Positions 37,740 through 49,637 of a stretch of DNA of 64,000 nucleotides are shown here, in pieces. Source of the DNA: Mytilus californianus (Eukaryota > Mollusca > Bivalvia > Mytilida > Mytilidae); contig NW_026262659.1 in assembly GCF_021869535.1 (NCBI RefSeq), positions 4,030,001 to 4,094,000 on the forward strand. The letters are read 5' to 3'. A program made the position numbers and the translations under genes. Every line of letters begins with the position of its first letter. The first letter of the stretch is position 1. The notes below the pieces were generated by a model. It had not been told where the DNA came from. It searched no databases and saw only the letters and a list, made by a program, of their open reading frames with translations.

Positions 37740-39630
37740 ATTGATATTGGTAAATATGGAAGTTTGTTTTCACGCACAGAATGTGCAATAATTTAAAATC
37801 TTTTTTGACAAAAAAGTTTACATTTTAGCTAACGAAAGACCTGTCCGGAAATTAGTTTTTTTTTAATACACGGACTTTAACATCTACGTTTTGTTTTTGT
37901 CCCCACGAATAATTTTCCAGCTAAATTTATTCAAGTTACATATGAAACTTGTTGAACATTAAATTCTGTCGTATGTGTGCATAGTAAAATGCTTGACATA
38001 TTTTAATTCAGATTTTTTTTCATTCTTTCATATTTTTTCTGAGAAAGAACAAAAAAAGGTATAATACATAAAAAAAAATTCCAAACCGATTAACAAGCCC
38101 AGAAATAATCTCTGTATAATATTATGTAAAAAACGGAAAATGACACAATAATTGTATGCGTCTGATTCGCTTTCCTTGATTCACCTTAATCAGGAACGTT
38201 TTAAGTCATATATTTGACAAGAGTGCACACGCTGAAATATCTTGCCTGCTTTACTGACCATTGATTTATGTTGAAAGTCTTAATAAAGTATCACATAAAC
38301 TTAACATTTTTAAAGAACCATGACATTGAGGTCAAGTTCAGATAAATCCTGTCAGCCAGATATACACCATACAACAAATATAGTTGACCTATTGCTTATG
38401 GTAATTGAAAAACAGACCAAAGCACAAAAACTTATTATTGACCAATGAACCATGAAAATAAGGTCAATTTCAGGTGATATTTGCCAGACAGACATGTACA
38501 CCTTACCATTATTCCATACACCAAATATAGCTGACCTATTGCTATAAGTATTTGAAAAAAACAGACATAAACACAGAAACCCATGAAAATGAGGTCAAGG
38601 TCAGATGATACCGACTAGAACGGCATATACACCTTACAATCATTCCATACACCAAATATAGTTGACCTATTGCTTAAAGTACTTGAGAAACAGACCAAAA
38701 CGCAAACACTTAACATTGACCAATGAACCATGAAATTGAGGTCAAAGTCAGATGAAATCTGCCAGACTGACATGTACCCCTTACAATCATTCCATACACC
38801 ACATATAGTTGACTTACTGCTTATAGTATCTGAGAAACGGACTTGACCACGTAACTTTAACATTGATAACTGATCCATGAAATCAGGTCGAGGTCAGTTG
38901 GACCCCACCTGATGGACATGTAGACGTTGCAAGGAACCCATATACCAAATATAGTTATCCTATTTCTCATATTAAGTGAGTATTTCACTTAACAAAAAAA
39001 AGTATTTTTTTTCAAGCAGTCAATGAACCATGAAAATGAGGTCAAGGATCATGGACATAAGACAGACGGAAACTTCGTAACATAAGGAATCTGCATACAA
39101 GGTATGAAGCATTCAGGTCTTCTACCTTTTGAAATATAAAGATTTATACAATTAGTTCACGCCGCCGCCGGATTGTAATCCCTATGTCTCGCATACTGCG
39201 ACTTTCGTCGCAAGAGAGATAAAAACCAAAGATGTATAAGCACCGTAATAATCCACACTCACAATCAAACACTTGGTGTTAATGATCTGGATCTAGTTTC
39301 AGTAAAAAAGGTTTGTAAAAATACTTAAATGAAAAAGTTAAATGAAAAAACAAACTGAAAACTATTGTAAGATTTGATTACAGTACACGAAATAGTTTAT
39401 CGATCGGGAATACTGCTGGTCATTTTCTAAGTTCAGTATCATGGGAATCTACAAAATTGGATGTACATGTGGAAGCACACATTCTAGATTTTTTTAACGG
39501 CTCCACGTTGAAACCTGTTGAACGTAATTATGAAAGCAGGCACTATGATAAAGTACAAAATGTAACACAATGGTCTAAATCCATAACAAAGACAGTTTAC
39601 CTTACCAACAGAATAAAACACACATGACCT
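37740..39630. other. Intron between FATP exons 6 and 5
   Basis: 37740-38260 is AT-rich with no feature seen. 38270-39222 is the tandem-repeat element described separately. 39225-39630 is unassigned. Confidence 0.4.
38270..39222. mobile_element. 146-bp tandem array with hairpin end, Helitron/pearl-like
   Basis: About five units of 131-147 bp share ccataCACCAAATATAGTTG-type blocks (starting near 38368, 38514, 38645, 38792 and 38938) and aaccatgaaaatgaggtcaa. The right side has a unique flank (gacggaaacttcgtaacat) and ends with a short hairpin, gcgactttcgtcgc, at about 39199. A tandem core with a hairpin 3' end resembles the pearl-type Helitron-like elements known from bivalves. I could not confirm a CTRR end. 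Confidence 0.55.
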
Positions 39631-39994
39631 ACTTTGGGGTTATTGACTAAGTAGTGGCACATTTCTCCTATGTACTGAATTATGGTGACATTGTGCTGAC
39701 GGCATTCCTGGAAAAACCTGCTGGCAAAAAATCTTTCTGACAGAACTATTGTTATTCCTTAAGGGTAAAATAAGTGGCATATTTATATTATAAACATTGA
39801 CGTTTTCAATCGCTCTTTTACATAATTTTTTCTATCTCTCATCAAAATAATAGAATAATAAATCTAATCAAGGCATGCAACTTCGCCTATCTGCTGGTGG
39901 ATGTTTTCTCACCAGTCCAGTAGTCAGCACTTCTGTGTTGGATAAACAAGTGAAACTGCTAGCTACTGCCCACTGATGATACCCCCGCCCGAAT

Positions 39995-40365
39995 ATTTTG
40001 GTAAACAGGAAGTTGTTGAGTGATGAATCTGAAAATGCATCACACAGTATAGATGAATTATATACACCCTGAAACCAAATTTTCGAAATCCTTGTATTGT
40101 AGTTCCTGAGACAAATGCGACGAAAATTTTCAACTTGGCTATCATGTGTAAAATGATACAAGTGTTCGGTAAACGGGAAGTTGTTGAGTGCTGAATCTGA
40201 AAACGCATCACTCGGTATAGCTGACTTATATAAACCCTGAAACCAAATTTCAGGAATCCTTGAATTGTAGTTCCTGCGAAAGTTGCAACGAAAATATTCA
40301 TGGATGGACTGACGGACAGACAGAGGTAAAACAGTATATCACCCACTTTTTTAAAGTGGGGGAAT
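39995..40365. mobile_element. Second tandem-core element with hairpin end
   Basis: Two copies of an approximately 167-bp unit start near 39998 and 40165 (ggtaaacgggaagttgttga, gaaaccaaatttcaggaatc). Then come ctgacggacagacagagg and a hairpin, cccacttttttaaagtggg. The layout parallels the array at 38270-39222 but with an unrelated unit. The minus-strand open frames over it are shadows. Confidence 0.5.
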
Positions 40366-40507
40366 AATTATCATTTAAATGTCACAATCATAAATCAACT
40401 GTTTTACAAAAGTTTTGAACTACTAAGGAGTTTCTACCCATAGGAATAGATTATTTAGCAAAACTTTTCGGAATTTAGGGTCCTCAATGCTCTTCAACTT
40501 CAAACAT

Positions 40508-40615
40508 TATTTAGCTTTTTTTTAAATGTATTCGAGTGTCACTGACGAGTCTTTTGTAGACGCGCGTCGGGGGTACACAAGTTTAATCCTGGTATCTATA
40601 ATGAGTTCAGGGATA
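40508..40615 (+). repeat. Dispersed repeat end
   Basis: cactgacgagtcttttgtag and cgcgcgtcgggggtacac resemble a 3' block also found reversed at 13575-13665. Confidence 0.5.
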
Positions 40616-40769
40616 CATCTTTTTACGATTACTCCTGGAAAATCAAATAGTTTTAAGGAATTAATTAACTTTAAAATAGATAATATAAACAAGATTGAAA
40701 ACATGGACAACATCGTCGGTCAGAATTCCAAAGAACCACATCTTATATGTAGGGGCAGGGGTAGAGGAT

Positions 40770-42130
40770 AGGAGTATGATTTATTTTTTTAAGTATTTAT
40801 GCTCTACAAGGACTTTTCATACAATATTTGATCTTTCGAAACGTCCTTAATTGCAGTGCATATATAAAAGAAATACATCTTTGAAAACAGTTTAATTTCC
40901 TTTGTTTTTCTATTAATACAACTTAAAGTTTGCTAAATAACACAGTTACTTACATATTATTAATACTTGTCTGATGCAAATTCACCTTTACACTTTCATT
41001 TTTGTTGTTGCACCAAATACAATGAACAAACAAACGTTAATATCATTGGTTCTGCGAGTTTATTAAAAAGTAGAAATTGCTTTTAAAACATCGGAATTAG
41101 AAATTCACGAGACCTAAAACCTCAGTAGCAATAATTTGATTAATTTAGAAAAAATGACATCATGGCTTACCATATCTTCTTATAGTTCCGACTCCAAACA
41201 TTGATCCAGCAGATTGGTAAAGGGGAAGACATGTGTAAAGTATATCATCTGAAGTGGTACTGGTTCTGTTTGCCAATAAAAACCCAGCAAATAAACACTT
41301 TAAATGTGTCACAAAAACAGGTTTCGGTAAACCTAAAAAATATCAATTACGCATATGAAGAGTTATTGATAGGGGTTGATATAAAAGAACAAACTGACAA
41401 TTAGTAAGGTTTATAAGACAACCGTTTTGGTCAATGGGAATAAAATGAATTTTCTATTATAATACCTTCGTACCTTTGAATGGAAATTGGTTTTTAAGCT
41501 GAAGAAAGCGGACAGTCCGCTGACTATCGGTGAATACTAGTAACAAATACAAATAGCTTGCCCTAGCAGTAGACATGTTCTATATATACCTATCAATTGT
41601 GGTGATGATGATCTGGTATTTAAACTCCAGGGGCACATATTAGGTCATATTAGACGAGAACATGTATATGATATAAATATGAATCCTGATGTGTACTAGA
41701 CCGACATGATGGGCAACATTTTCAACGTGGTAGTACACAAGCTGATAGTACGCATTAATGACAAGTCGCCCAAACCCGCACACACTTTTTCTGACTCCGA
41801 GACGATTAACCTAAATTCGGCGTATTTAGCGGAGAAGCAGTAAGTACCAATTCTGAAGTCTAACTGGACTGTATGGTGACCACTAGATTGTTTTCCTATC
41901 GTTGATTTATTCGACATCCCTTTCATTCAATTCTTCTTAGAAATATATACATTGATAGGTAAATGACAGCTTGTTTCCACCACGAAAAATAAATCCTACG
42001 TGATGATTTATTTAAATAAATGATTCATTTGTGAGTGGAAGTGGGCAATCAACACATTTTAATTGTATTTTGATGCTTATTCCGGATTTCATTTCAATGG
42101 GGCACAATATGAATATGAATAGATATAGGT
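40770..42130. other. No gene seen
   Basis: This is where FATP exon 4 should lie on the minus strand. I searched for its LPKPAI and YHTAG coding region and did not find it. AT-rich, with weak open frames only. Confidence 0.45.
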
Positions 42131-42960
42131 AGTATATTAACATTTTCAACTTTTTAGAGTTAAAACATGTGTGAGGAAATACATTTACTACATAACCGAT
42201 CTCTCGTTCTTTCCTTACAATTTATTGGATTTACTATCGAATCTGTTCCAGGAGAGATCCAATTGACAATTATTGTTTCTTTTTTGCTTAATTTTTCAAT
42301 TTTTTAAGATTGTTGTCGCTTATCTTTTTTTCACCTCCTAAGTTTTTTTTTTCGATTTTTTTTTCTATTTTTATTCACTTTTCGCTTTTTTTTATCGAGC
42401 TTCCAAGGTCTATTTTTCTGTTTCTTTTTGTGAACTTTTTCTTTTTTTTATTGTTTTGTATCTTCAGCTCGTACTGTAATAAGTGACGCGTCAAATATAA
42501 ATTTATATGTACATATATACAAATATTGATCACCAAAATAATGCAACTTGTTTTCATTTTGAAATAATTCGCATTGTTAAAGACAATCATTTTTTTATGT
42601 TGCTGAAGGCCTAAATATAACCACCATATACACCTTACAAAAACATACCCTACCTGTTGTACCCGATGTGAAAATTAAACAATTAGTAGACATCACGTTG
42701 AAGTTTGACCTCATATCACATGAAATTCGATCTTCTGGTGCTGCCTTCATTTCAAAGTTTAACCGTCTAAATATCGAAGGTATTTCGACATCTGTTGAAT
42801 CAAAAGTGTACAAGTCCATGATTTTCTAATTCCTCAGCGATATCTTCTATAGCTGCATACAGTTCGGAACCTAAAACTGGTAAAACGTTTGGTTGCAAAT
42901 TGTACATGATGCAAAATGAGAATTTTCAATGATACGAATATCTAGAAGATGATTGATGGC
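42131..42960 (-). repeat. Inverted duplication, left arm (contains FATP exon 3')
   Basis: This 830-bp segment is the reverse complement of 53576-54374. Matching covers the FATP exon, both flanking introns and low-complexity stretches. The left limit is agtatattaacattttcaac; the right limit is gatgattgatggc, where LINE sequence starts. Confidence 0.9.
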
Positions 42961-42964
42961 AGTT

Positions 42965-44535
42965 TGCATCGATACGTTAGTATGATACTTGGTATGCGTT
43001 TGAATGTATATTTCTTCCTTGTCGCACTTTTGTTGATGAAATTCTGATGTTTCTCTGCAAAAATCCGAGTGTTTTATTTGCTTTATCCGTTATCTGCTGT
43101 AAGTGTTGATCTCATTTCAGGTTGTTTTGAATGATGAGACCTAAGTATTTGGCTGCCTGTACTCCTTCCAAATTGTGACCATGGAGATGATATGATGTTT
43201 TAATTGACGTCTTCTTGTTTGTTTCCCTCAAACGTTGCATTTGTCAGGTTGGAATTTCATGCACCATAGTTGTTCCCATCTTGCTAGTTTATTAAGGTCT
43301 CCTTGTAATATTTTCCACAGTTTTTGGATGTTATTGTCAGGTAGGCGATGGTGTCATCTGCAAACAGGCGAACTGTAGAATTTAAGTCTTTTTGCAAGTC
43401 ATTGATGTAATAAAGAAAGATCTTTTGACGAAGGACTGTGCCCTGAGGTACTCATGAATCTACAGTGACTGATGTTGAATTGCATCCTGCTAATACGACA
43501 GTTTGTGTTCTTCTATTCGGCCAGTTCTTTATCTACGTGTTTGTGTTGCCTCTAATTCCATAAGCTTTTAATTTGTTCACAAGTACGCTATTGTTTACCT
43601 TATCAAAGGCCTTGGCAAAGTCCATTATAAGCACATATGTTTGTTGTCACACGTTCATGTTAACGAATTCTATGAGTTGAGTTTTACAGGATCTGCCTTT
43701 CCTGAAGCCATGTATAACTTGTAAAGAATGTTGTTGTTTTCATCATGGGTCATAATTGATGATACAATTATGTGTTCCATGACGTTGCAGCATATTGACG
43801 TCAGGGATATGGGCCTGTAGTTTGCTGCAGTATACTTGTTACCCTTCTTGAAAACTGGAGATACATTTGCTGAACGCCAGTTTGTTGGAACCACTCCGGT
43901 TTCTACGGATTTTGCAAACAGTATCTGTACAGAAGAGGTGCTGTCTCACTGTGTAATTCTTCAGGAAATCTTGGTGATATACCATCCGACCCGGGTGATT
44001 TGTTTGGGCTCGGGTGTTTTAGCAGTTTCTCTAGGCCTTCTGTAGTTATGGTTATGTTTTTCATAGTTGGTATCGTATTCTTTAATTTCATTCGCATAGA
44101 GGATATAAACTGATCTTGTGTGAATGTACTTCTTTCAAAAAATGCAGATTTAAATTGTGCATTAAGGATGTTCGCCTTATCAGCTGGTTCTGTGAAGTTT
44201 TCCTTCCTTCATAAGTGATGTTATACCAATCTTTTCTTTTCTTTTATGTTTGACAAAAGTCCAGAATTTCTTTGATCCCTCAAATGGTCTTTCGTCGTTT
44301 TGAGGAGTAATGATATCTTTAATGTATTGCCAGTATGCATTTCGTTGTTGTTTTTTTGCACCTCTTTCTTTAAGGCTTTGTATTCTTCCTTTACTTTAGA
44401 ATCCTTGGTTTTCTTCATTCTTTTGTAGAGTCATTGTTGACTTTTTGTGAGCTTTTTTAAATTTCCTTTTATCTATGGGTGTTTATTTTTCTTCTTGGAT
44501 TTTTTGTGTGGTATATGATCTTTGTGTAAAGCAGT
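42965..44535 (-). pseudogene. Non-LTR retrotransposon (LINE) reverse-transcriptase remnant
   Basis: Minus-strand segments in shifting frames follow the order of a jockey/CR1-type RT. From right to left: DIWVTIKTA near 44550, KSPGSDGISPRF near 44020, ANYRPISLTSICCNVMEHI near 43800, VPQGTVL near 43445, VRLFADDTIA with the catalytic FADD near 43350, WEQLWCMKFQPDKC near 43270, and a KYLGL-type motif near 43145. Frameshifts and stops are frequent. It is truncated at 42965, exactly at the edge of the inverted-duplication arm. Confidence 0.8.
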
Positions 44536-44559
44536 CTTTATTGTTACCCAGATATCGTT

Positions 44560-46250
44560 TTTTGAAAAGTATACTGAAGACTATTTATCTTTGTTGGAAA
44601 CAGAACATCCTTTGCGAGTTCATACCGTAGGAAAAAGTAATTTCATAGCTCTCATCAACTATAGAGTTGAAACTGATCAGATTTTAGCTGATCATTTACA
44701 AAACAGCCCCCGAGACGCAAGATACCTATCGCCTACAATACAAAATGAATTAATTCATATTTGCGGCAAACTGTAACGACAACGTATCGTCATGGAGTGT
44801 AATTCTGCTGATTGCTGCAGTGTAATTATAGGTGAAACTACTGATGTTTCTACCACAGAGCAAATGTGTTTGTGTGTCCGTTATGTAGGTACTGATGGCA
44901 ACGGAGATTTGTGTGTGAAAGAGGTGTTTCTTGGATTTGCTGAGGCAAGTTCAACAACTGGAAAGCTACTATTATGGACAAACTGCGTGAGTAGGGATCA
45001 TGACTTAGGCAATGAGAGGCCAAGTTTAAGATGGAGCTGCTACTATGGCAGGTAAATTCTCTGGTGTTCGCAAACGTATTGAAGCAGAAATACCGGAAGC
45101 CCAAAATTTGCACTACCATTCACATTGCTTAAATTTTGCTGTTTTCAAATCATGCCAACTCCCTATTATCCGCAATACAGTAATACCGTAAATGATATTT
45201 CATTTGCATTCAGTTATTTTTCTAAAAGATAACGTAGGTTTGAAACCATGCTAGAACGGGCGGCAGTTAGAGGCTTTTGACGGGCGTAGAAAAATAAAGG
45301 AAATGTGCGAGACTCGATAGTCAAGTAAAGTTGACGCTCTAAACACATTCAAATCTGTTCATGCCTTAATCTTTGACAAGTTGGATGACTAAGGGACAGA
45401 CAGTGATAGAAATGCCAATTAACTGAAACTGGCTATTCACGATTTTGGATTCATTGTTACCCTGGTTGTAACAGAACATGTACTTCAGTACAGTTTGGTT
45501 TTATATAATCTGCTACAAAGACCTCCCATTGACTTGGCCCGTCTGAAGCTGAGACAGTTATTTTCAGCTGTCAGCCTTCGTTGAATAAGGCAGGATGACA
45601 CCGTCTGGCAAGAGTTATATGGGGACATCCTCAAACTCGCAGAAGAGCAGACTGTACTACCGAGCAAACCAAGAATGACAGGAAGACAACAGCATCGGGA
45701 TAATATGCCAGCTGATACACCTGAAGAGTATTGGCGACGATCATTATATTACCAATTGCTCGACCATATTGCAAATGAAATTGAAATGAGGCTTGTTATT
45801 CTCGAAGAAAGGTTATTCGCTCAATACTTAATCCCTTCAAAACTTACCTTTCTCACTAAAGAAACAGAACTTAAGGTCTTATGCCATTTGCAGGAGATCT
45901 ACCTCCAGAGTAAATTGCAGCATATAGGGCAGAAATGGTCAGGTGGAAATGCAAATGGCAAAATGCTGTTGATAAGCAAAGTACACCGATTGACTCCCTG
46001 AAGCATGCAAAACCTGAATTGTACGCTAAAATTTATACAGCTGTGAAGTTACTACTGACTATGCCAGTAACATCTGCTACTGCAAAGAGATCATATATTG
46101 ATCTTAAACAAATAAAAACCTACCTTAGATCAACGATGTTGGAGGAAAGACTCAAAGGTCTGTCATCAATTCATGACCATCAGGAAATTTAACTTGATAT
46201 TGACCAGGTAATTAACACTTTTGCATCGGATGGAAACAGGAAAATTAAAC
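44560..46250 (+). pseudogene. hAT-family transposase remnant (P52rIPK/ZMYM-like)
   Basis: Plus-strand segments in several frames are ILADHLQNSPRDARYLSP, ICGKL, CCSVIIGETTDVSTTEQMCL, CVRYV, and at the C-terminus ELYAKIYTAVKLLLTMPVTS and TYLRSTMLEERLKGLSSIHD, the hAT dimerisation region. The first part is of the DUF4371 type found beside it in these genes. The usual IIADETTD motif is damaged (IIGETTD), and at least three frameshifts break the frame, so it is dead. It abuts the LINE remnant. No terminal inverted repeats were found. Confidence 0.8.
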
Positions 46251-46367
46251 TCCTATTAACTTACCAGTAGGTAGTAAATTAGAAGTGAAATTGCAGGAAA
46301 AGCAATACAAGTTTTCAAAGGATTCTATAACATACAAATAGTATGACATTCTCTTTAGTACCCTCAT

Positions 46368-47400
46368 GCTACCGGACGTTACTGCGTATCCATGCATCCC
46401 AAACAACAACTTATAACTTGGTTTTAGTCCTGTTTCTTTATTACACACTCCCTGTATACATCCTTGCTACCAGACGTAACTTTATTTATGTATCTCAAAC
46501 AGCAACTTACAATTTGGTTTGCGTCATGTTTCTTTATTACTGAACCAAAGTTTACCTCCTTGCTACCGGACGTAACTGTGTATTTATTAGGGATGTCAAC
46601 GAGTACTCGAGTACTCGAGTATCGCTCGGTAGTACCGAGTATCGAATACCATAATGATACTCGACTAATCGGTTTCCTGTTAGAATGTTGTTGCCTTCTT
46701 AAAGAAATAAGATTTAAAATTTATCCAAACATAGGTAGGCTATGAACAAGAGCATCTTTTCAAGGCTTAAACTTTTAGCTAATCGTGTCTTAGTCATTCC
46801 ACCACCTCTGTACCATCAGAGCAAATATTTTCATTAGCAGGACTGTTAGTTACGTAACAAAGTTGAGAAATCGACTCGTCACAGAAAGTTGACAAGATAA
46901 TATTTCTGAATAATAAAAAAATTGTTGCACCCTGTGTCGACCCTCAGAAAATGGTTAAAGATATCAGTAAGTTCTAATCATCACCTTTTGTTGATCATTA
47001 AATGTGTTTTTATACGATTCCCAAATACTATTGTTTGAGTAATCATTTTTCTCTAGATGTTTATTAATTAATTGATTAGATTATTGCCAGTTTACATAAT
47101 AAGTACATGTGGTAAATGAGCTATTAATTATAGTATAAAATTCATTGGACTATTATCTAGTTCTGGGTAATAATGTTGATGGTTTTACGTCCATAAGACA
47201 ACGTCCCACAATACGTAAAATGGGTATAATTTTGTGTTTCTATTTTGTAGATGTTTTTCCGAGCGAGTACTCGAGTATTGCTCGGTAAATCCAACGAGTG
47301 CTCGATTAGTAAATATTCACCGAGTTGACATCTCTAGTATTTATGCATCCCAAACAGCAACTTACAATTTAGTTTTCATTGTATTTCTTTTTTACAGCCC
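46368..47400. repeat. Approximately 95-bp tandem repeat, three units, last split by a hAT insertion
   Basis: Units begin gctaccggacgttactgcgt (46372), gctaccagacgtaacttta (near 46470) and gctaccggacgtaactgtg (46562). Each continues catcccaaacagcaacttac ... tttctttatta. The third unit stops at gtatttat and resumes after the inserted element at 47345. Confidence 0.75.
46588..47336 (+). mobile_element. 749-bp hAT element with 8-bp TSD and transposase remnant
   Basis: The ends TAGGGATGTCAAC (left) and GTTGACATCTCTA (right) are inverted repeats, and gtatttat flanks both sides (46580-46587 and 47337-47344), a perfect 8-bp duplication as expected for hAT. Subterminal regions carry mirrored cgagtactcgagtat blocks. 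Inside, at about 46800-46925, the plus strand encodes the degraded C-terminal dimerisation motif SEQIFSLAGLLVT followed by a KVDKIIFLNNK block. It is therefore an internally deleted autonomous element, unlike the P52-type transposase at 44.6-46.2 kb. Confidence 0.88.
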
Positions 47401-47418
47401 CACTGATAAGTTTCTGCG

Positions 47419-47452
47419 CCCCCCCCCCCCCACCCCCCCCCCCTTTACCCCC
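47419..47452. repeat. Poly-C tract
   Basis: A nearly pure run of about 34 C residues with two interruptions. It drives the proline-rich and glycine-rich open frames here, which are not genes. Confidence 0.9.
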
Positions 47453-47589
47453 CTGTTTGGTTTCAAGGGGCGGTCGACTTCCAGACCCCTGCTTACAATT
47501 TGATTTCTTGTTGGTGTGTGGCGTAGTCACAGGAAAGTATGACGGTAAGCTCATTGTAAAGTAAAATGTAATTCATCTACATTGATCAC

Positions 47590-47800
47590 TAACCTATCAA
47601 CACTGGTGTGTGTGTTCAAACTCCGCTCGTGGCAAGGTGCGCTCGACTCCAATAATTAACTATGATTGTCCGTTTTCCTGTCAAAGTTCTGTTGATTTCT
47701 ATGGGAACTCTTGCTTCCTTTACCAATAAAAAACGATGTGATATAGCTAAGAGTGCTCAAAGTGGTGTTAAACACCAACCAACAATTGATCGATCATAAA
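47590..47800 (+). repeat. Degenerate tRNA-derived SINE
   Basis: A weak B-box-like gtgttcaaactcc is followed by the body ttttcctgtcaaagttctgt, gatttctatgggaactcttg, caccaaccaac and a short (gatc) tail. It shares body and layout with 16090-16230. Confidence 0.5.
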
Positions 47801-47819
47801 CGTATTATCATGGTCCTAA

Positions 47820-48550
47820 GAGGTCGTAATACTATTACTTTTTATTTCTTCGGAATCACATTACAAATATATTAAATGTAAAGCAAAAGATCTTGTTTCT
47901 GAGCTTTACATTTTTATGATTAAATTCTAAATCCAATGTTCTTGATGTTCTTAAATAATACTGTAAATTTGGTACAGTCAGTACCTGATTCGCAAAAAAA
48001 AAATTATCCGCTACAGTATCCCACAGTTGTGCATTATTTGGAGAGGTAGGGAAAGGTTCCTTAGAATTAATTTAGTATCCGGGCCATTTTAGAAAGTCGT
48101 TAAATCTTAAAGTTTGCTTAAAATCGCAGTATCACAGCTCCATGTGTGTACTTTGGGGTACTATCAAAACTAGGGTAACGTTATTTCTGAACAGATCACC
48201 AAATTATGAACGTCCGACTGTAAACTGTAGGTTTTGACAGATTTTGGCAAATTTTTATTACTTATCCCATATAAAATCGAAGAAGAACATTCTTAACAAA
48301 TTTCAAAATTACATTTGACTTTAAGCTTAATAATGTCTTTCGATTACAAACTATTTCATTTTGGTTAGACACGACATTCGAAACAAATTGTTTCAAAAGC
48401 ATGGGAAAATTGCAATCAAATTGCATATCTTGTATGTAATTTTGTTGAAAAATGATTCTGTGAGTGGAAAAAGCATGGAAAAGTTTTCCTCTTGTTTTTT
48501 GTTTTTGTTTTTTATTTGTTGATGTTTTTTTTTAATTTTTTCTTCCAAAG
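47820..48550. other. No feature seen
   Basis: AT-rich sequence ahead of the isolated FATP exon, ending in a polypyrimidine-rich stretch (48485-48545) that suits an acceptor. Confidence 0.4.
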
Positions 48551-48708
48551 GCTTACCAAAACCTGCTATTATCACACATACAAAGTGTATGACTGGTTCA
48601 TCTTTATTCAACTATTGTCATGCGACACCGGATGATGTATTATACGAATGTCTTCCCTTATATCATACAGCTGGATCTATATTAGGCGTTGTGACATCAC
48701 GATAAATG
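48551..48708 (+). pseudogene. Isolated FATP exon 4, plus strand
   Basis: After ttcttccaaag the plus strand encodes LPKPAIITHTKCMTGSS, DDVLYECLPLYHTAGSILGV, the segment that follows the SGTTG motif in FATP/SLC27 acyl-CoA synthetases. The length (158 bp) is one base short of phase-compatible, and the reading frame hits TAA at 48703-48705. Restoring the frame would give the usual lead into exon 5. It is the only copy of this exon in the window. It sits upstream of exons 1-3 of the same strand, where it cannot be spliced in order. Confidence 0.85.
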
Positions 48709-49637
48709 GTATGGACACATTATATATTTTTTTTCGTCACATCTTTATCTTTGTGAGAGATAATGTCAGTACCAGGTAAAAGGATACAGGTAGGTGCTCA
48801 CAAGACAGCATGATCAACAGAAAAGATGGTACTTCCTGCCTTTTGTTATTTTAATCAAATGAACGTTTTAAAATTCATAAAAAATCATAACTTGTGTGTT
48901 CCATTGAGAGAGATATAATTTAGGCTTTACCACACTGCTATTTAGATCTCTTTCTTAACCCTTAAACATTCATGACGTTGTGTATATACATAGACACAAT
49001 ATATTCCAAAGTGTAGCTGCCGATATTAAAGGCATTATTTGTTTTTTTTTATCTCAGTTTAGATCTCAATCATCTATCAGTGATATCGGTTCAATATTCA
49101 ATTCAACAGGAGACCTAAGTAGTTCACAGGAGAAATAATTCGCTCCATTTTTGCTGAAGAAATATACTGTTTCTCAATTTTCAATCGTAAGATTTTGTGT
49201 ATTATAATTAACTTTTTTTCAACCTGCCCGCTGAAGTTTGTATCATGAAAAAAATTCACAATATTTTTTCAATGCATATAATTAGATTTTTTTTTAAATA
49301 TGACTTTTTTCTAATAGAGAACTTAAAGGGATGATTACAAGAACGAGCAGTCTAATTAGTAGTTTTCAAAATTTATACAATGTACATTAAATCAAGATGT
49401 TGATTGTTTAGAAGTTATAAATTTAATTATCCTTATAATAGAGTTACTGCTTACCGTATATCTTAATGGTCAAAGGTCGGGTGAGGCTACCTACTAAGGT
49501 ATGTATCTCATGTGAAATATGATACATTATTACGATTACACATGCATAAGAAATTGAGCAATAATAATATTCGAAACATTATCCATTCATTTATGAAACT
49601 AGATCAAGGTAAAACATGTATCTGCATAGGTTAAACT

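Larger units (their letters stand above)
33732..42870 (-). pseudogene. SLC27/FATP-like acyl-CoA synthetase pseudogene, 3' part
   Basis: Minus-strand exons of a fatty-acid transport protein (membrane-bound very-long-chain acyl-CoA synthetase, ATP-dependent CoA ligation). Exon 3' is 42654-42870, ending in AMP-binding motif IFTSGTTG. Exon 5 is 39633-39757 (QECRQHNVTIIQYIGEM). Exon 6 is about 37521-37721 (AAIGNGLRKDIWSEF, EIYGATE). Exon 7 is 36955-37048 (LLPIAFIKFDSYTNQPVR). Exon 8 is 36471-36669 (KDGDKFINSGDLLYIDKDYY). Exon 9 is 35763-35860 ([11 protein letters not shown], the family signature). Exon 10 is 33732-34053 (EGRAGMA, then YYFDIRGQKY to the final TAA). Damage: exon 3' has a net +1 or -2 frameshift, exon 8 an in-frame TAA at 36635-36637, and exon 10 a one-base loss followed at once by TAG. 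No good donor was found for exon 6. Exon 4 (LPKPAI) is missing from this strand. Confidence 0.88.

Noticed and set aside
43836..44045. Plus-strand ORF antisense to the LINE
   Set aside because: The minus strand carries clear RT motifs over the same bases.
47369..47564. Poly-Pro and poly-Gly ORFs
   Set aside because: Produced by the poly-C tract on opposite strands.
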